Under the pieces are notes generated by a model, which was not told where the DNA came from, made no database searches, and was given only the letters and a program-made list of their open reading frames with translations. Shown piece by piece: positions 37,121-44,982 of a DNA stretch of 64,000 bases. This DNA is from Desulfomonile tiedjei DSM 6799. Lineage in GTDB: Bacteria > Desulfobacterota > Desulfomonilia > Desulfomonilales > Desulfomonilaceae. Location: NCBI RefSeq assembly GCF_000266945.1, contig NC_018025.1, positions 4,096,001-4,160,000 on the forward strand, in the 5' to 3' direction. The position numbers and the translations under genes are program-made. Numbering within the stretch: the first letter of the stretch is position 1; every line of letters starts with the position of its first letter.

Positions 37121-37439
37121 GCATGGCTCCTTTTTCTGGTGGAGTGCGAAGATAACGTCAGCATAATCAAGGCCCTTGGAATATTTCCATTTCGTGCGAT
37201 TCTGATTCGGATTGCATGATCTTGACTTGCTGAACAAAAGTCAGAGCGTTTGCGTCTAGTCTAACCGAGCGTGCCTGATATCTCAAGAGCATCTGTGAGC
37301 ACGGAGACTCCCGCTTACAATGCAATGCTCAAGATGAGCAAGTGAGGAATTTTTCAAGTAAATTCTAAGTCACCAGACCTGGGATCGTTTTGCCGTCATT
37401 TCACGGCAAGAGCCGGTTATAGCAAGCGTATAAAATAGC
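37121..37439. other. Intergenic stretch upstream of the MotA-like gene
   Basis: About 320 nt that should contain the promoter of the MotA/MotB-like operon. A small stem (TTGCCGT/ACGGCAA, about 37389-37408) is visible; no gene was recognised. Confidence 0.45.
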
Positions 37440-37513
37440 GTTCGATTGCGAAAAAACACCGCCCCACAATTGGTGGGTGCCGTGCCTCTGTGCCGGCACG
37501 TTTTTCAAATATT
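37440..37513 (+). repeat. MITE-like repeat, short copy 3
   Basis: It starts GTTCGATTGCGAAAA, continues to GGTGGGTGCCGTGCCTC, then GTGCCGGCACGTTTTTCAA, the same block order as 33712-33774 on the other strand. The last part matches the interior of the long copy at 29522. It ends at the stop codon of the TIGR03943-type gene. Confidence 0.55.
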
Positions 37514-38247
37514 CACTGAAACAGGAACTGCTCTTTTGGAGGATCTATAGTCTCAACTCTTTCGGCGGTAATTTGCATTACTTGCTTGTCTTCGATGGTT
37601 TCTATCCCCAGTTTTCCTTCAACTCTGATCCATGACCCTGCTGCCAGATTGCTCGAGTCGGCATATTTTACGAGCACCCCAACAGGTCTGGCATCTGCTG
37701 CACAGCAAAACATAAGCAATTGATAGCAGAAAAACGTATTCTCAGGCAGCTTGTCGTTCGTATACACCATGCCTATGGTGCTGATTTTCCTACCTTCATA
37801 GGATTTCGCGTCCACGACGAGTCGAAGCAGTGACGGATCGTTCGGAAGGTCCGCGGCATCGTTTTTCGGAGAATTGGCTGCCATGCTGCTTTGGCCGGAA
37901 TGGCTCATATCGATTGAACGTTTCTCCAGAGCTTCGGGACTGAGTTCCGATACAACAGCCTGCGGGAGGTACAGTAACGGCAGCAGGAGTATCCCTATCT
38001 GTACGAGCAGGGTCACGCCTCTCTTGCCGCGAGTATGCGGATCGCAATAAACACGCGCTATCACAAAGACAACCAGTATGCCCGCGCCTACTTCCACCAG
38101 CCACCAGTAATCGGGACGGAGAAACTTGGCAATCAGATGCCTGCCTCCCATCCCCTGTAGAAGAAGACAGAAAGCCGCAATCCATGCCACCAGGACAATC
38201 AACTGGAACAGATGGGAAAAAGACGCAGTTTCTCGCTTACTGTGCAC
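37513..38247 (-). CDS. TIGR03943/DUF1980 family membrane protein
   Basis: This 244-residue protein has three or four N-terminal transmembrane helices and a C-terminal OB-fold-like domain (about 140-235) with FFCYQLLMFCCAADARPVGV and SWIRVEGKLG. This pattern is that of the TIGR03943 (YcgQ-like) family, which is nearly always encoded beside a permease of the YcgR type, as here with an 11-nt overlap. The conserved CCAAD cysteines could bind metal. Its place at the end of a metal-uptake operon suggests a role in metal homeostasis; this is inference. Confidence 0.82.
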   Translation of the reverse strand: MHSKRETASFSHLFQLIVLVAWIAAFCLLLQGMGGRHLIAKFLRPDYWWLVEVGAGILVVFVIARVYCDPHTRGKRGVTLLVQIGILLLPLLYLPQAVVSELSPEALEKRSIDMSHSGQSSMAANSPKNDAADLPNDPSLLRLVVDAKSYEGRKISTIGMVYTNDKLPENTFFCYQLLMFCCAADARPVGVLVKYADSSNLAAGSWIRVEGKLGIETIEDKQVMQITAERVETIDPPKEQFLFQ

Positions 38248-39373
38248 CGGGCAGACCTCCTAATCCATATTGCAGAAACGAGGTGCACGCCAAAACCATC
38301 CCGAAGATGAGCAAAGAAAGAACCAGGATGGTGCGTTTGCGGAACATGGTCAGGTACATCAGCAGGAGTTTGACATCAAGCATAGGGCCAAGAAGCATAA
38401 AAGCCATTTGAGCAGTATCCGGCAGCACACCTCTGAACCCGGCTGCTATGAATGCATCGGTTTCACTACACAGATTGAGCGCCATTGCAAGCGCCATCAT
38501 TGCGATGATTGCCAGTCCCGGTGAGGCAAACAGCTCACGAAAAACATCCACGCCGATAATCGTCCTGCATCCCGCCGCTACAAATGCTCCAATCACAAGA
38601 AACTTGCCGACGTCAAAGAAATCGTCACAGGCGTGCTGGAACGCTGCAAGTAAGCGCTGTGTTACGCTCCTGTGGCTGTCTCCATGATCGTGTGCGCCAC
38701 AACCGCATGCTGAATGTGTCAGAGCATGCGCATCCTCCAGGAGCATATCTTTCTGTTGAAAGAGAAAGCTCATGATGAGCGCTATGGCAACCGCAATGCC
38801 GTAGCCGAACACCATGCGGGTACCAAGAAAGGTCCAGTCGCCGCGGTACGCGAGCCATGTGGACCCCGCCACAACCGGATTTACGATGGGGCCTCCGAGA
38901 AGAAACGCTATTGCTGCGGATGCGGGAACGCCTTTGTGCAGCAGTCTCCGTACGACAGGGATTATTGCGCACTCGCATACGGGGAAAACCGCCCCTAAAC
39001 CGGCGGCAATAAGAATGCTCGTGTGGGTTCGTCCTGCAAGGATTCGACTCACCCATTCCTGCGGGATGAAAGTCTCTATCAAACCGCCGATTACTGCACC
39101 GATCAGCATGAATGGCATGGCCTCCAACATAATGGCCACAAAGCTGATGGACAGATCGTTGACAGCAGTATCGATCCCGAGCCCTTTTCCAAACACCAGC
39201 AACCCTGCGGCAAAGATCAGGAACGCTGCTTCAATGAGAAACGTGAAATTGAAAGTACCTTGATAATTGGCCGAATTCACATCAGCGACGGACAGATTCT
39301 GTGAGTTGGAGTCTCCACAAGTGCATGAAGTAACGTGGTATTCGGTTTGGCTGCAATGATGATCGTTGGACAC
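38237..39373 (-). CDS. Predicted permease (ArsP/DUF318, YcgR-like)
   Basis: The 378-residue protein has about eight transmembrane helices and the family motifs FVAIMLEAMPFMLIGAVIGG, here noted as MLEAMPFMLIGAV, then GAVFPVCECAIIPVVRRLL and LLGGPIVNPVVAGSTW. The CEC pair in PVCECAIIP is characteristic. The N-terminus (HHCSQTEYHVTSCTCG) and a central loop (ACGCGAHDHGDSHRS) are rich in Cys and His, as expected for a protein handling soft metals. It overlaps the TIGR03943 gene and lies 86 nt behind the ZnuB-like gene on the same strand. The substrate is unknown; metal or metal-chelate transport is plausible. Confidence 0.85.
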   Translation of the reverse strand: MSNDHHCSQTEYHVTSCTCGDSNSQNLSVADVNSANYQGTFNFTFLIEAAFLIFAAGLLVFGKGLGIDTAVNDLSISFVAIMLEAMPFMLIGAVIGGLIETFIPQEWVSRILAGRTHTSILIAAGLGAVFPVCECAIIPVVRRLLHKGVPASAAIAFLLGGPIVNPVVAGSTWLAYRGDWTFLGTRMVFGYGIAVAIALIMSFLFQQKDMLLEDAHALTHSACGCGAHDHGDSHRSVTQRLLAAFQHACDDFFDVGKFLVIGAFVAAGCRTIIGVDVFRELFASPGLAIIAMMALAMALNLCSETDAFIAAGFRGVLPDTAQMAFMLLGPMLDVKLLLMYLTMFRKRTILVLSLLIFGMVLACTSFLQYGLGGLPGAQ

Positions 39374-39459
39374 GGACCGTTTCCATAGTTAAATCAGAGA
39401 TTCAAGGGGTTGAGTGTCTATCGCTTAGCAGGACCAGAGAACTTGGATCGGATTTCGCT

Positions 39460-40308
39460 TCAGGATCTTCCTCGAGTCGAAACCCACTTCAACGTGGTGG
39501 CTGCAAGATAGGCTGCACCGGCAATGATGATCGTTGCCGCTCCGGCAGGATAATCCGGAACGTAGCTCAATGCAAGCCCCGACGTGGTAAATAGGGCGCA
39601 AAGAATGGCAGAAAGGATCATCATCCGCCACAACGTCCCGGAGTAAAGGGCCGCTATCCCGATGGGAAGTGTTAAGAGGGCAATTACCATGACTATTCCG
39701 ACTACAGTGGATAGTACCACGACCGTCAGGGCAGTCAGGCACAACAGCAGCAGATAAAAGAACTCAACGTTGAGACCTCGCAGGCGGGCGAACTCGTCGT
39801 CAAAGCAGACAGCAAGGAACTGATTGTAAAAGAGCACTCCAATGAGAAGAATGACAAAATCCAGGCCGGCGAGAGTCCACAAATCGGTGCTGGAGACGAG
39901 CAAAATATTGCCGAAGAGATAACTCATAAGATCTTCATTGTATCCGGGTGTTCGGGAGATGAAGATAATGCCTATGGCCATACCTACGGCCCAAATAGCG
40001 CTGATAACGTTGTCTTCCCGCTGTTTTGCCCAGAGGCTCACCAATCCTATTATTATGGCTGCCAGGATAGCTGTGACGATTGCTCCATGCATCGGCAGCA
40101 CTCCGGGCATATGATGGACTTTCTGAATGTACAAAGCCGCGCCCATGCCACCCAGTACTGCATGGGCAATGCCGTCGGCAATGTACGATATCCTGCGGAC
40201 CACAACGTACGTGCCGATGATTCCGCAAGCGATGCTGGCAAGGATTCCCGTTAAGAGGGCATGCTGGAGAAAGGGATAAATTTGTACGTCAGTTATAAAT
40301 TGCTGCAA
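39460..40308 (-). CDS. znuB: Metal ABC transporter permease (ZnuB/MntB family)
   Basis: The 282-residue inner-membrane protein has eight or nine helices and the ABC-3 family start FLQHALLTGILASIACGIIGTYVVVRR, here noted as ILASIACGIIGTYVVVRR. The SYIADGIAHAVLGG motif contacts the ATPase, and a conserved FDDEFARLRGL loop precedes the last helices. It forms the channel for zinc or manganese uptake. Its start overlaps the end of the ATPase gene by 16 nt. Zinc is favoured over manganese because of the histidine-rich companions, but sequence alone does not decide. Confidence 0.9.
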   Translation of the reverse strand: MQQFITDVQIYPFLQHALLTGILASIACGIIGTYVVVRRISYIADGIAHAVLGGMGAALYIQKVHHMPGVLPMHGAIVTAILAAIIIGLVSLWAKQREDNVISAIWAVGMAIGIIFISRTPGYNEDLMSYLFGNILLVSSTDLWTLAGLDFVILLIGVLFYNQFLAVCFDDEFARLRGLNVEFFYLLLLCLTALTVVVLSTVVGIVMVIALLTLPIGIAALYSGTLWRMMILSAILCALFTTSGLALSYVPDYPAGAATIIIAGAAYLAATTLKWVSTRGRS

Positions 40309-41057
40309 ATACTGTCCCCTTCACCATTATGTCTTATCATCCTCATAGGTGAGCCATAGATGTCATTGATTATCTCACCTGTTATCTCAGTTGTGGGATG
40401 CATGAGGACTTTGCGTTTCACACAAATCACGCTCTTGATAATTCTCGATACGAATCCCAGATCGTGTGAGACCATCATGATAGTGAGACGTTCATTCAAC
40501 GTCCTCAGCAATTGGTATAGGTCTGTTTCCATGACTGCGTCCAGATTCGCAGCGGGTTCATCCAGGAGTAGCAGGTCCGGTTCGCAGGCCAAAGCGCGTG
40601 CTATGAGCAATCGCTGCCGCTGGCCTCCGGACAGGGCCGAAAATGATTTTTTTCGCAGCTCGTAGAGTCCGACCTGTTTCAGAGCCTCAGAGACGACGTT
40701 CTTGTCCTCCCGTGAATAGCCTCCGAATAAACCGCCGCGGCCGAGCCGTCCCATCAACGCCACATCCATCAACGTTGCGGGAAACAACGGATCGAGTTGC
40801 GTGTACTGGGGCATGTACCCGATCCGCGGCCGTGCCTGCTCCGGTGTCATCCCCATGACTCGGACTTCACCTCGAGTCGGTCGAAGCAATCCCAGTATCA
40901 CCTTCAGGAGAGTGGTCTTGCCGCCGCCGTTCGGTCCGACAACGGATACAAAATCGCCTCGAGGAATGGAAAGATTCACATTCTCCAATGCAGGATATCC
41001 GTTGTACGCGAACCAGAGGTCCTTTACAAAAACTGCGGGACTGTTTTGTTCATCCAT
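40293..41057 (-). CDS. znuC: Metal ABC transporter ATPase (ZnuC-like)
   Basis: This cytoplasmic ATPase of about 254 residues has Walker A GPNGGGKTT, Q-loop YMPQYTQLD, signature LSGGQRQR, Walker B LLLLDEPAANLD and switch histidine MVSHDLGFV, in the order and spacing of ZnuC/MntA-type proteins. ATG 41057 matches the usual family start. An upstream GTG at 41141 overlaps the stop codon of the binding-protein gene and would add 28 atypical residues, so translational coupling from there is possible. It powers the permease encoded downstream. Confidence 0.9.
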   Translation of the reverse strand: MDEQNSPAVFVKDLWFAYNGYPALENVNLSIPRGDFVSVVGPNGGGKTTLLKVILGLLRPTRGEVRVMGMTPEQARPRIGYMPQYTQLDPLFPATLMDVALMGRLGRGGLFGGYSREDKNVVSEALKQVGLYELRKKSFSALSGGQRQRLLIARALACEPDLLLLDEPAANLDAVMETDLYQLLRTLNERLTIMMVSHDLGFVSRIIKSVICVKRKVLMHPTTEITGEIINDIYGSPMRMIRHNGEGDSICSNL

Positions 41058-41137
41058 AGGATTTCTCGCTATCCGTTCTAATACTAATTTGCATTCAAAG
41101 AGATAAGATCTTACTGCCTTGAAAGCACATTGGTAAG

Positions 41138-42046
41138 TCACTTCTTCTGAGTCGCAAGAGCGGCTTCGAGCTTTGAAGCCATATCCTGCAGGTTCTTGAG
41201 ATAATCCGGTGCAAGGTCATCAAGAGGTATCACCGCTCCACCAATGGATCTTGCCAGAGTTTCTGCGGTTTTTTGCGAAAATTGCGGTTGCACGAAGATG
41301 ACCTTCACGTCGTCTTCTTTTGCTAATTCGATCAATCTGGCAAGTTGTCTTGCTGTGGGTTCTTTTCCACCCAATTGGACTGCCACCTGTTTCAATCCGT
41401 ATGCATCCCCAAAGTAGCCATATGCCGGATGGAATACGAAAAATTTCTTACCCTTTATTGGCGCAAGAGCTTTGGTCAATTGATCGTCGATCGCATCCAA
41501 ATCCTTCTGCACATCTGCCAGATTTTTCTCGTACACGGCTTTGTTGGCGGGATCGAGGCTAATGAGTGTGTCGGCAATAGTTTGTGCCTGAATCTTGGCA
41601 AGTCTCGGATCCAGCCATGTGTGCGGATCTTTCTCCCCGGCATCATGAGCATGACCGTGGGAGTCTCCGTGATCGTGCTCTTCCTCTTCCGTCATGGTCC
41701 TGAGTTCAATTCCCTTCTGAAGATCCACTACTTTAAGATTCTTGAACATAGGGCCGATCTTTTTGATGACCGATTCCTCGAACGGAAAGCCCATCTTGAA
41801 CAGGACTCGAGCACCAGACAGCTTCGCGACAAGTTTCGGGGTCGGCTCAAACGTGTGGGGATCCTGACCGGGCCCTACCAACACATTGGTGTTCACATGG
41901 GGACCTCCAATCCGGTCCACAAAATATGCTGCAGGCAGCAAACTGACGAATACTTCTACTTTGCCTTTTTGATCTGCATTGACAGGCAGAGTGACTGTCA
42001 AAATGGCTATCAACAACAGAGTAATTGTGCCCAAAAAAGTTCGCAT
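41138..42046 (-). CDS. znuA: Periplasmic metal-binding protein (ZnuA-like)
   Basis: The 302-residue protein has a signal peptide (to about residue 24, VNADQ) and the cluster A-I binding-protein fold. Metal ligands are expected in GPGQDPHTFEPTP, the second DPHTWLDP and FHPAYGYFGD. A histidine/acidic loop (EEEEHDHGDSHGHAHDAGE) precedes the second ligand, a feature of zinc rather than manganese binding proteins. It delivers metal to the ZnuB/ZnuC-like transporter. The gene lies 48 nt behind the ribbon-helix-helix regulator gene and appears to share its promoter. Confidence 0.91.
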   Translation of the reverse strand: MRTFLGTITLLLIAILTVTLPVNADQKGKVEVFVSLLPAAYFVDRIGGPHVNTNVLVGPGQDPHTFEPTPKLVAKLSGARVLFKMGFPFEESVIKKIGPMFKNLKVVDLQKGIELRTMTEEEEHDHGDSHGHAHDAGEKDPHTWLDPRLAKIQAQTIADTLISLDPANKAVYEKNLADVQKDLDAIDDQLTKALAPIKGKKFFVFHPAYGYFGDAYGLKQVAVQLGGKEPTARQLARLIELAKEDDVKVIFVQPQFSQKTAETLARSIGGAVIPLDDLAPDYLKNLQDMASKLEAALATQKK

Positions 42047-42094
42047 GGTGCATCTCCTTAGCGCAGAGCTGTTCGGCTCTTTCCGGAGGGCCCG

Positions 42095-42385
42095 TCAATC
42101 CGACGAATGGTGATGCAAGTCTTTGTTGTCGCTCCGATCGCATACCACATGGACGGCATTGCAGGTCTCACATTCCTCAAAATGATGATCATGCACGAAC
42201 TCCTCCCAGTGCGGCCGCTGATTCGGCATAATGAGGCCGGTTCCCCTGCAGAGAGGGCATATATTATCGAGCGCTGCTATTACCGCTGCCCGTATAAATT
42301 CCGATCTGTTGGGGATGCCTTTCATTGCGTCTCTCAGAGATTCCGGGACTTTGAACGTGATGACATCGAGCTTTTCCCTTTTCAT
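42095..42385 (-). CDS. Metal-sensing ribbon-helix-helix regulator with Cys/His tail
   Basis: The 96-residue protein begins with a ribbon-helix-helix DNA-binding domain (strand LDVITFKVPES, helices LRDAMKGI and RSEFIRAAVIAALDN) as in CopG/NikR proteins. The C-terminal half has CPLC, HDHHFEECETC and DLHHHSSD, enough ligands for one or more zinc ions, and replaces the ACT domain of NikR. It is probably a metal-dependent repressor. ATG 42385 has GGGAGAG upstream and was preferred to an upstream frame extension. It is the first gene of the metal-uptake operon, with a palindrome over its own promoter and a related one before the outer-membrane protein gene. Zinc is inferred from context. Confidence 0.82.
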   Translation of the reverse strand: MKREKLDVITFKVPESLRDAMKGIPNRSEFIRAAVIAALDNICPLCRGTGLIMPNQRPHWEEFVHDHHFEECETCNAVHVVCDRSDNKDLHHHSSD

Positions 42386-42410
42386 GTGGACACTCTCCCA
42401 ACGCGAAGAT

Positions 42411-42448
42411 TTGACAAGCATTGTTACTTTGTAACACCGACTTGTCAA
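42411..42448 (-). promoter_or_regulatory. Promoter with nested palindromic operator for the metal-uptake operon
   Basis: Inner arms TGTTAC and GTAACA flank TTT (42422-42436) and outer arms TTGACAAG and CTTGTCAA flank these. On the minus strand TTGACA (42448-42443) and AACAAT (42425-42420) are 17 nt apart, a good sigma-70 pair, so a protein bound to the dyad would cover the promoter. The core TACAAAGTA also occurs at 44742-44758. The ribbon-helix-helix protein encoded next is the likely ligand. Confidence 0.65.
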
Positions 42449-42497
42449 GGCTCGTGCGATTGGGCATGTGGCCTAAGGCAGAAAACCCGGCTGAAAT

Positions 42498-42929
42498 TCA
42501 ACCGGAGACCCCAATCCCCCACAGACGGTCGTACCCGTGATCGTGCCCTTTGCCATGTTCATGCCCTTCGTGACTATGATGATCGTGTGAACCGTGTCCA
42601 TCCTCGTGGGACTGGTGATCATCTTCGTGAACAGGATTAGCATCCCCGTGACTGTGATGAGCATCCCCATGATCGTGACTGTCCTTGTGACCGTGTTTAT
42701 GGCTGTGCCCATGACTGTCCCTGCTTTGCTTACTGCCAAGATCTCTCAAATCGTATTTGCTTTTTGGTTTGAGATCATGCTTGTGAGCGTGTTGATGGAT
42801 GCTTTGATCCGCTTGACGGTGCTTGGGCGGTTCGTGACCCTGAGCGATTTTGACATCATTCGCGTTGCACAGCGAACTCACCGTCGTCAGAGAGAACAAG
42901 ATGAACGCGACGATCAATGTTTTCTTCAT
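42498..42929 (-). CDS. Histidine-rich periplasmic protein
   Basis: The 143-residue product has a signal peptide (to about residue 23, SLCNA) and a mature region of low complexity, rich in His, Asp, Gly and Ser, with 28 histidines (for example HGHSHKHGHKDSHDHGDAHH). It ends GYDRLWGIGVSG. Such proteins buffer or scavenge zinc, nickel or copper in the periplasm. The gene follows the outer-membrane barrel gene by 25 nt and precedes the metal regulator, so it belongs to the same regulon. The composition gives little homology signal; function is inferred from composition and position. Confidence 0.72.
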   Translation of the reverse strand: MKKTLIVAFILFSLTTVSSLCNANDVKIAQGHEPPKHRQADQSIHQHAHKHDLKPKSKYDLRDLGSKQSRDSHGHSHKHGHKDSHDHGDAHHSHGDANPVHEDDHQSHEDGHGSHDHHSHEGHEHGKGHDHGYDRLWGIGVSG

Positions 42930-42954
42930 TTTCGAGTCTCCTTAAAGAGCCACT

Positions 42955-44697
42955 TTAAAAGTCGAATCTGAGCAGGAACTCGCCACCTATCACGGGGTCT
43001 ATTTTTTTTGTCGGTCTGGTCCCGAAGAAATTCGCGGGAGTGCCTGTTTCCCATCCTGGAACGGATCGGTCTATGCATGCGTAGCTGAACCACTCGCCCG
43101 GCTGCCAATATGCAACGTTAACCGTGAATAGCCATTGCTCCAGGAGAGCCCAATCAATGCGGCCCATGATTTCCCAGCCCAGGGATCCATCCGGAATATT
43201 GGGCGAGGCCGGATATCGATTGAGATTCAGATCGATGTTCCCGTCAGGCGTCCCGGGAAACGCTCCAAGTCCCGCATTAGGGCCGATGCACCCCCAACTG
43301 TATCCGTTACTGGTCCTCTCGGCCCGCACATAGCTAAGGCAAACGTTCAAGTTCGCTGCCACCGCATAGTCAAGGCGACCTGCCAGGACAAAGGCGTCCC
43401 TCATATATCCCCATCCTGAGAGGCTGTAAGCATTGAGACCCGCCCCATAATCGCGAGCAATGAGCCAACTGTACGGCTTGAAAAGAACGTGATTACCAAG
43501 TGTCCGATCGTAATTAGGGTGACGAACAAAGACTGCAGGCTGTTTGTCGATGAGTGTGCCGTTTCTTCGATCCGGTCCGGGAGACCAAAACTGAAGCAGA
43601 GTCAGTTTTGCCGGCCCCATCAGCCAACCCCACTCCATTGCATAGCGCCATTGCTCGATGTATCGCGGGTTTGGAAAACCTACTGCCTGATTGGGGTCTG
43701 CATGCCACCTGTCCGTCCAATAAACCCATGCCGCCTCTCCATTGATGAAAAACCGGCCGTTGAAGTACTTGGCGAAGACAGAGCCATGGACTATCTCAGA
43801 GTCCTGGGGTACCAATCTCGTAACGAGTGGATCGTTAGGATCGTCGATGAGCGCCTCCGGACCGATGTGGTAACTCCCGTACGTGCCGAGGATTCCCATG
43901 TGCAACGGTCCGTTCATGTATCTGACGAACCCGAGCACATCCTTGGAAAAGGTCCCGCCCCCATCCGCTCTGCTGTAGTACTGTCCAGGTACGACGGCCC
44001 CGCTTGCACGCAGATATTCCGGTAAATTGTAAGGATCCCCCAACTCATCCGCGATGAGTTGAATGCTCGATGTACCCGCGAATCTGAAGGGATAATACGC
44101 GAGGCCAAAGTCCAGGGGGCCGAAGGGAACGTTTATGAGCATTGATTCCGTGGTTGCTGAAGAGCTGCCCAAATCTCCTCCGTCATACTGAACGCCCAGG
44201 CCGAAAGCCCACGGACGTTTTCCAAGGACAAACTGGCCCCAGGGCGTCTGTACCGTGGCCCAAAACAGCGTCCATTGGCCGTCACTCATGGCCGTGTTGA
44301 TTCCCGGCGAGTTCTGGGTGAGGTAATCCTCACTCACCGGTTCACCGTATGAGGCGAGACGATATTTGGCGTTTAGCCGCATTGCGGGATTGAGTTGAAA
44401 GGTAGGCTCGAATTCCACTTCGAAATATGACCAGCCCGCCTTGGCTGAAGTGCTGATATTGGTGTCGAACTGCCCACCGTTCCAGAAATTAAAGTTCCCG
44501 ACCCTTGTGCCGCCTCCATTGTCCACATTGTACGGACCGAAGAATCCTTTGGAACTGGTTTGGGCATACCATTCGTAATGCCACAACATATGCGCGTGCA
44601 GATCCATCTCCCAGGCTCCGACCGAACACGGGATTGAAGCAAGGAGCAGGGCGAGCAATGTGCCCATGAAACATCTGCGAACAATAATCGAACGCAT
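42955..44697 (-). CDS. Outer-membrane beta-barrel protein of the metal regulon
   Basis: The 580-residue protein has a signal peptide (to about residue 28, SVGAWE), a long series of aromatic-rich alternating segments and a C-terminal phenylalanine (GGEFLLRFDF), the signature for insertion into the outer membrane. It resembles large uncharacterised porin-like proteins annotated in deltaproteobacteria. GAGGAGGGAGG is directly before the ATG. A palindrome related to the one before the metal regulator lies 45-61 nt upstream, so it may open the outer membrane to metal or metal-chelates under limitation. Substrate specificity is unproven. Confidence 0.78.
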   Translation of the reverse strand: MRSIIVRRCFMGTLLALLLASIPCSVGAWEMDLHAHMLWHYEWYAQTSSKGFFGPYNVDNGGGTRVGNFNFWNGGQFDTNISTSAKAGWSYFEVEFEPTFQLNPAMRLNAKYRLASYGEPVSEDYLTQNSPGINTAMSDGQWTLFWATVQTPWGQFVLGKRPWAFGLGVQYDGGDLGSSSATTESMLINVPFGPLDFGLAYYPFRFAGTSSIQLIADELGDPYNLPEYLRASGAVVPGQYYSRADGGGTFSKDVLGFVRYMNGPLHMGILGTYGSYHIGPEALIDDPNDPLVTRLVPQDSEIVHGSVFAKYFNGRFFINGEAAWVYWTDRWHADPNQAVGFPNPRYIEQWRYAMEWGWLMGPAKLTLLQFWSPGPDRRNGTLIDKQPAVFVRHPNYDRTLGNHVLFKPYSWLIARDYGAGLNAYSLSGWGYMRDAFVLAGRLDYAVAANLNVCLSYVRAERTSNGYSWGCIGPNAGLGAFPGTPDGNIDLNLNRYPASPNIPDGSLGWEIMGRIDWALLEQWLFTVNVAYWQPGEWFSYACIDRSVPGWETGTPANFFGTRPTKKIDPVIGGEFLLRFDF

Positions 44698-44741
44698 CCT
44701 CCCTCCTCAGCCCTGGTGAAAACTTTCACTGGGCCCTTAAA

Positions 44742-44758
44742 GTAATACAAAGTATTAC
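44742..44758 (-). promoter_or_regulatory. Second palindromic operator, upstream of the outer-membrane protein gene
   Basis: GTAATAC-AAA-GTATTAC is a perfect 7-bp dyad whose core TACAAAGTA is identical to that of the palindrome at 42422-42436. A -35 TTGACA lies on the minus strand at 44793-44788, with a weak -10 (TACACG) after 18 nt, so the dyad falls just downstream of the promoter. Binding by the metal-sensing regulator is inferred. Confidence 0.6.
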
Positions 44759-44982
44759 CTCACCGTGTAGCACAGCGAAAATCCGGTTGTCAATGTAAAA
44801 TCATGATGCCGCGGCAACCATTCGCTGAGGGTGCGGGAGACATTAAAAGACATCTCATTGCGAGCGCGGAGTGGCGAATTCATCTTGTTGTTTGGAGGAT
44901 TCGGATGCTGTTCAAAAGCCGCTAAGAATTGTGAAGGACAAACCTTGGAACAGTTTTGACGCACAAACTACACAATAAAAGT

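Noticed and set aside
37121-37237. 39-residue N-terminal extension of the MotA-like protein
   Set aside because: The extension is polar and atypical, and AAGGAG sits correctly before ATG 37120.
43489-44025. Long open frame antisense to the outer-membrane protein gene
   Set aside because: It is a shadow of the reverse-strand coding sequence, with no ribosome binding site and an improbable composition.
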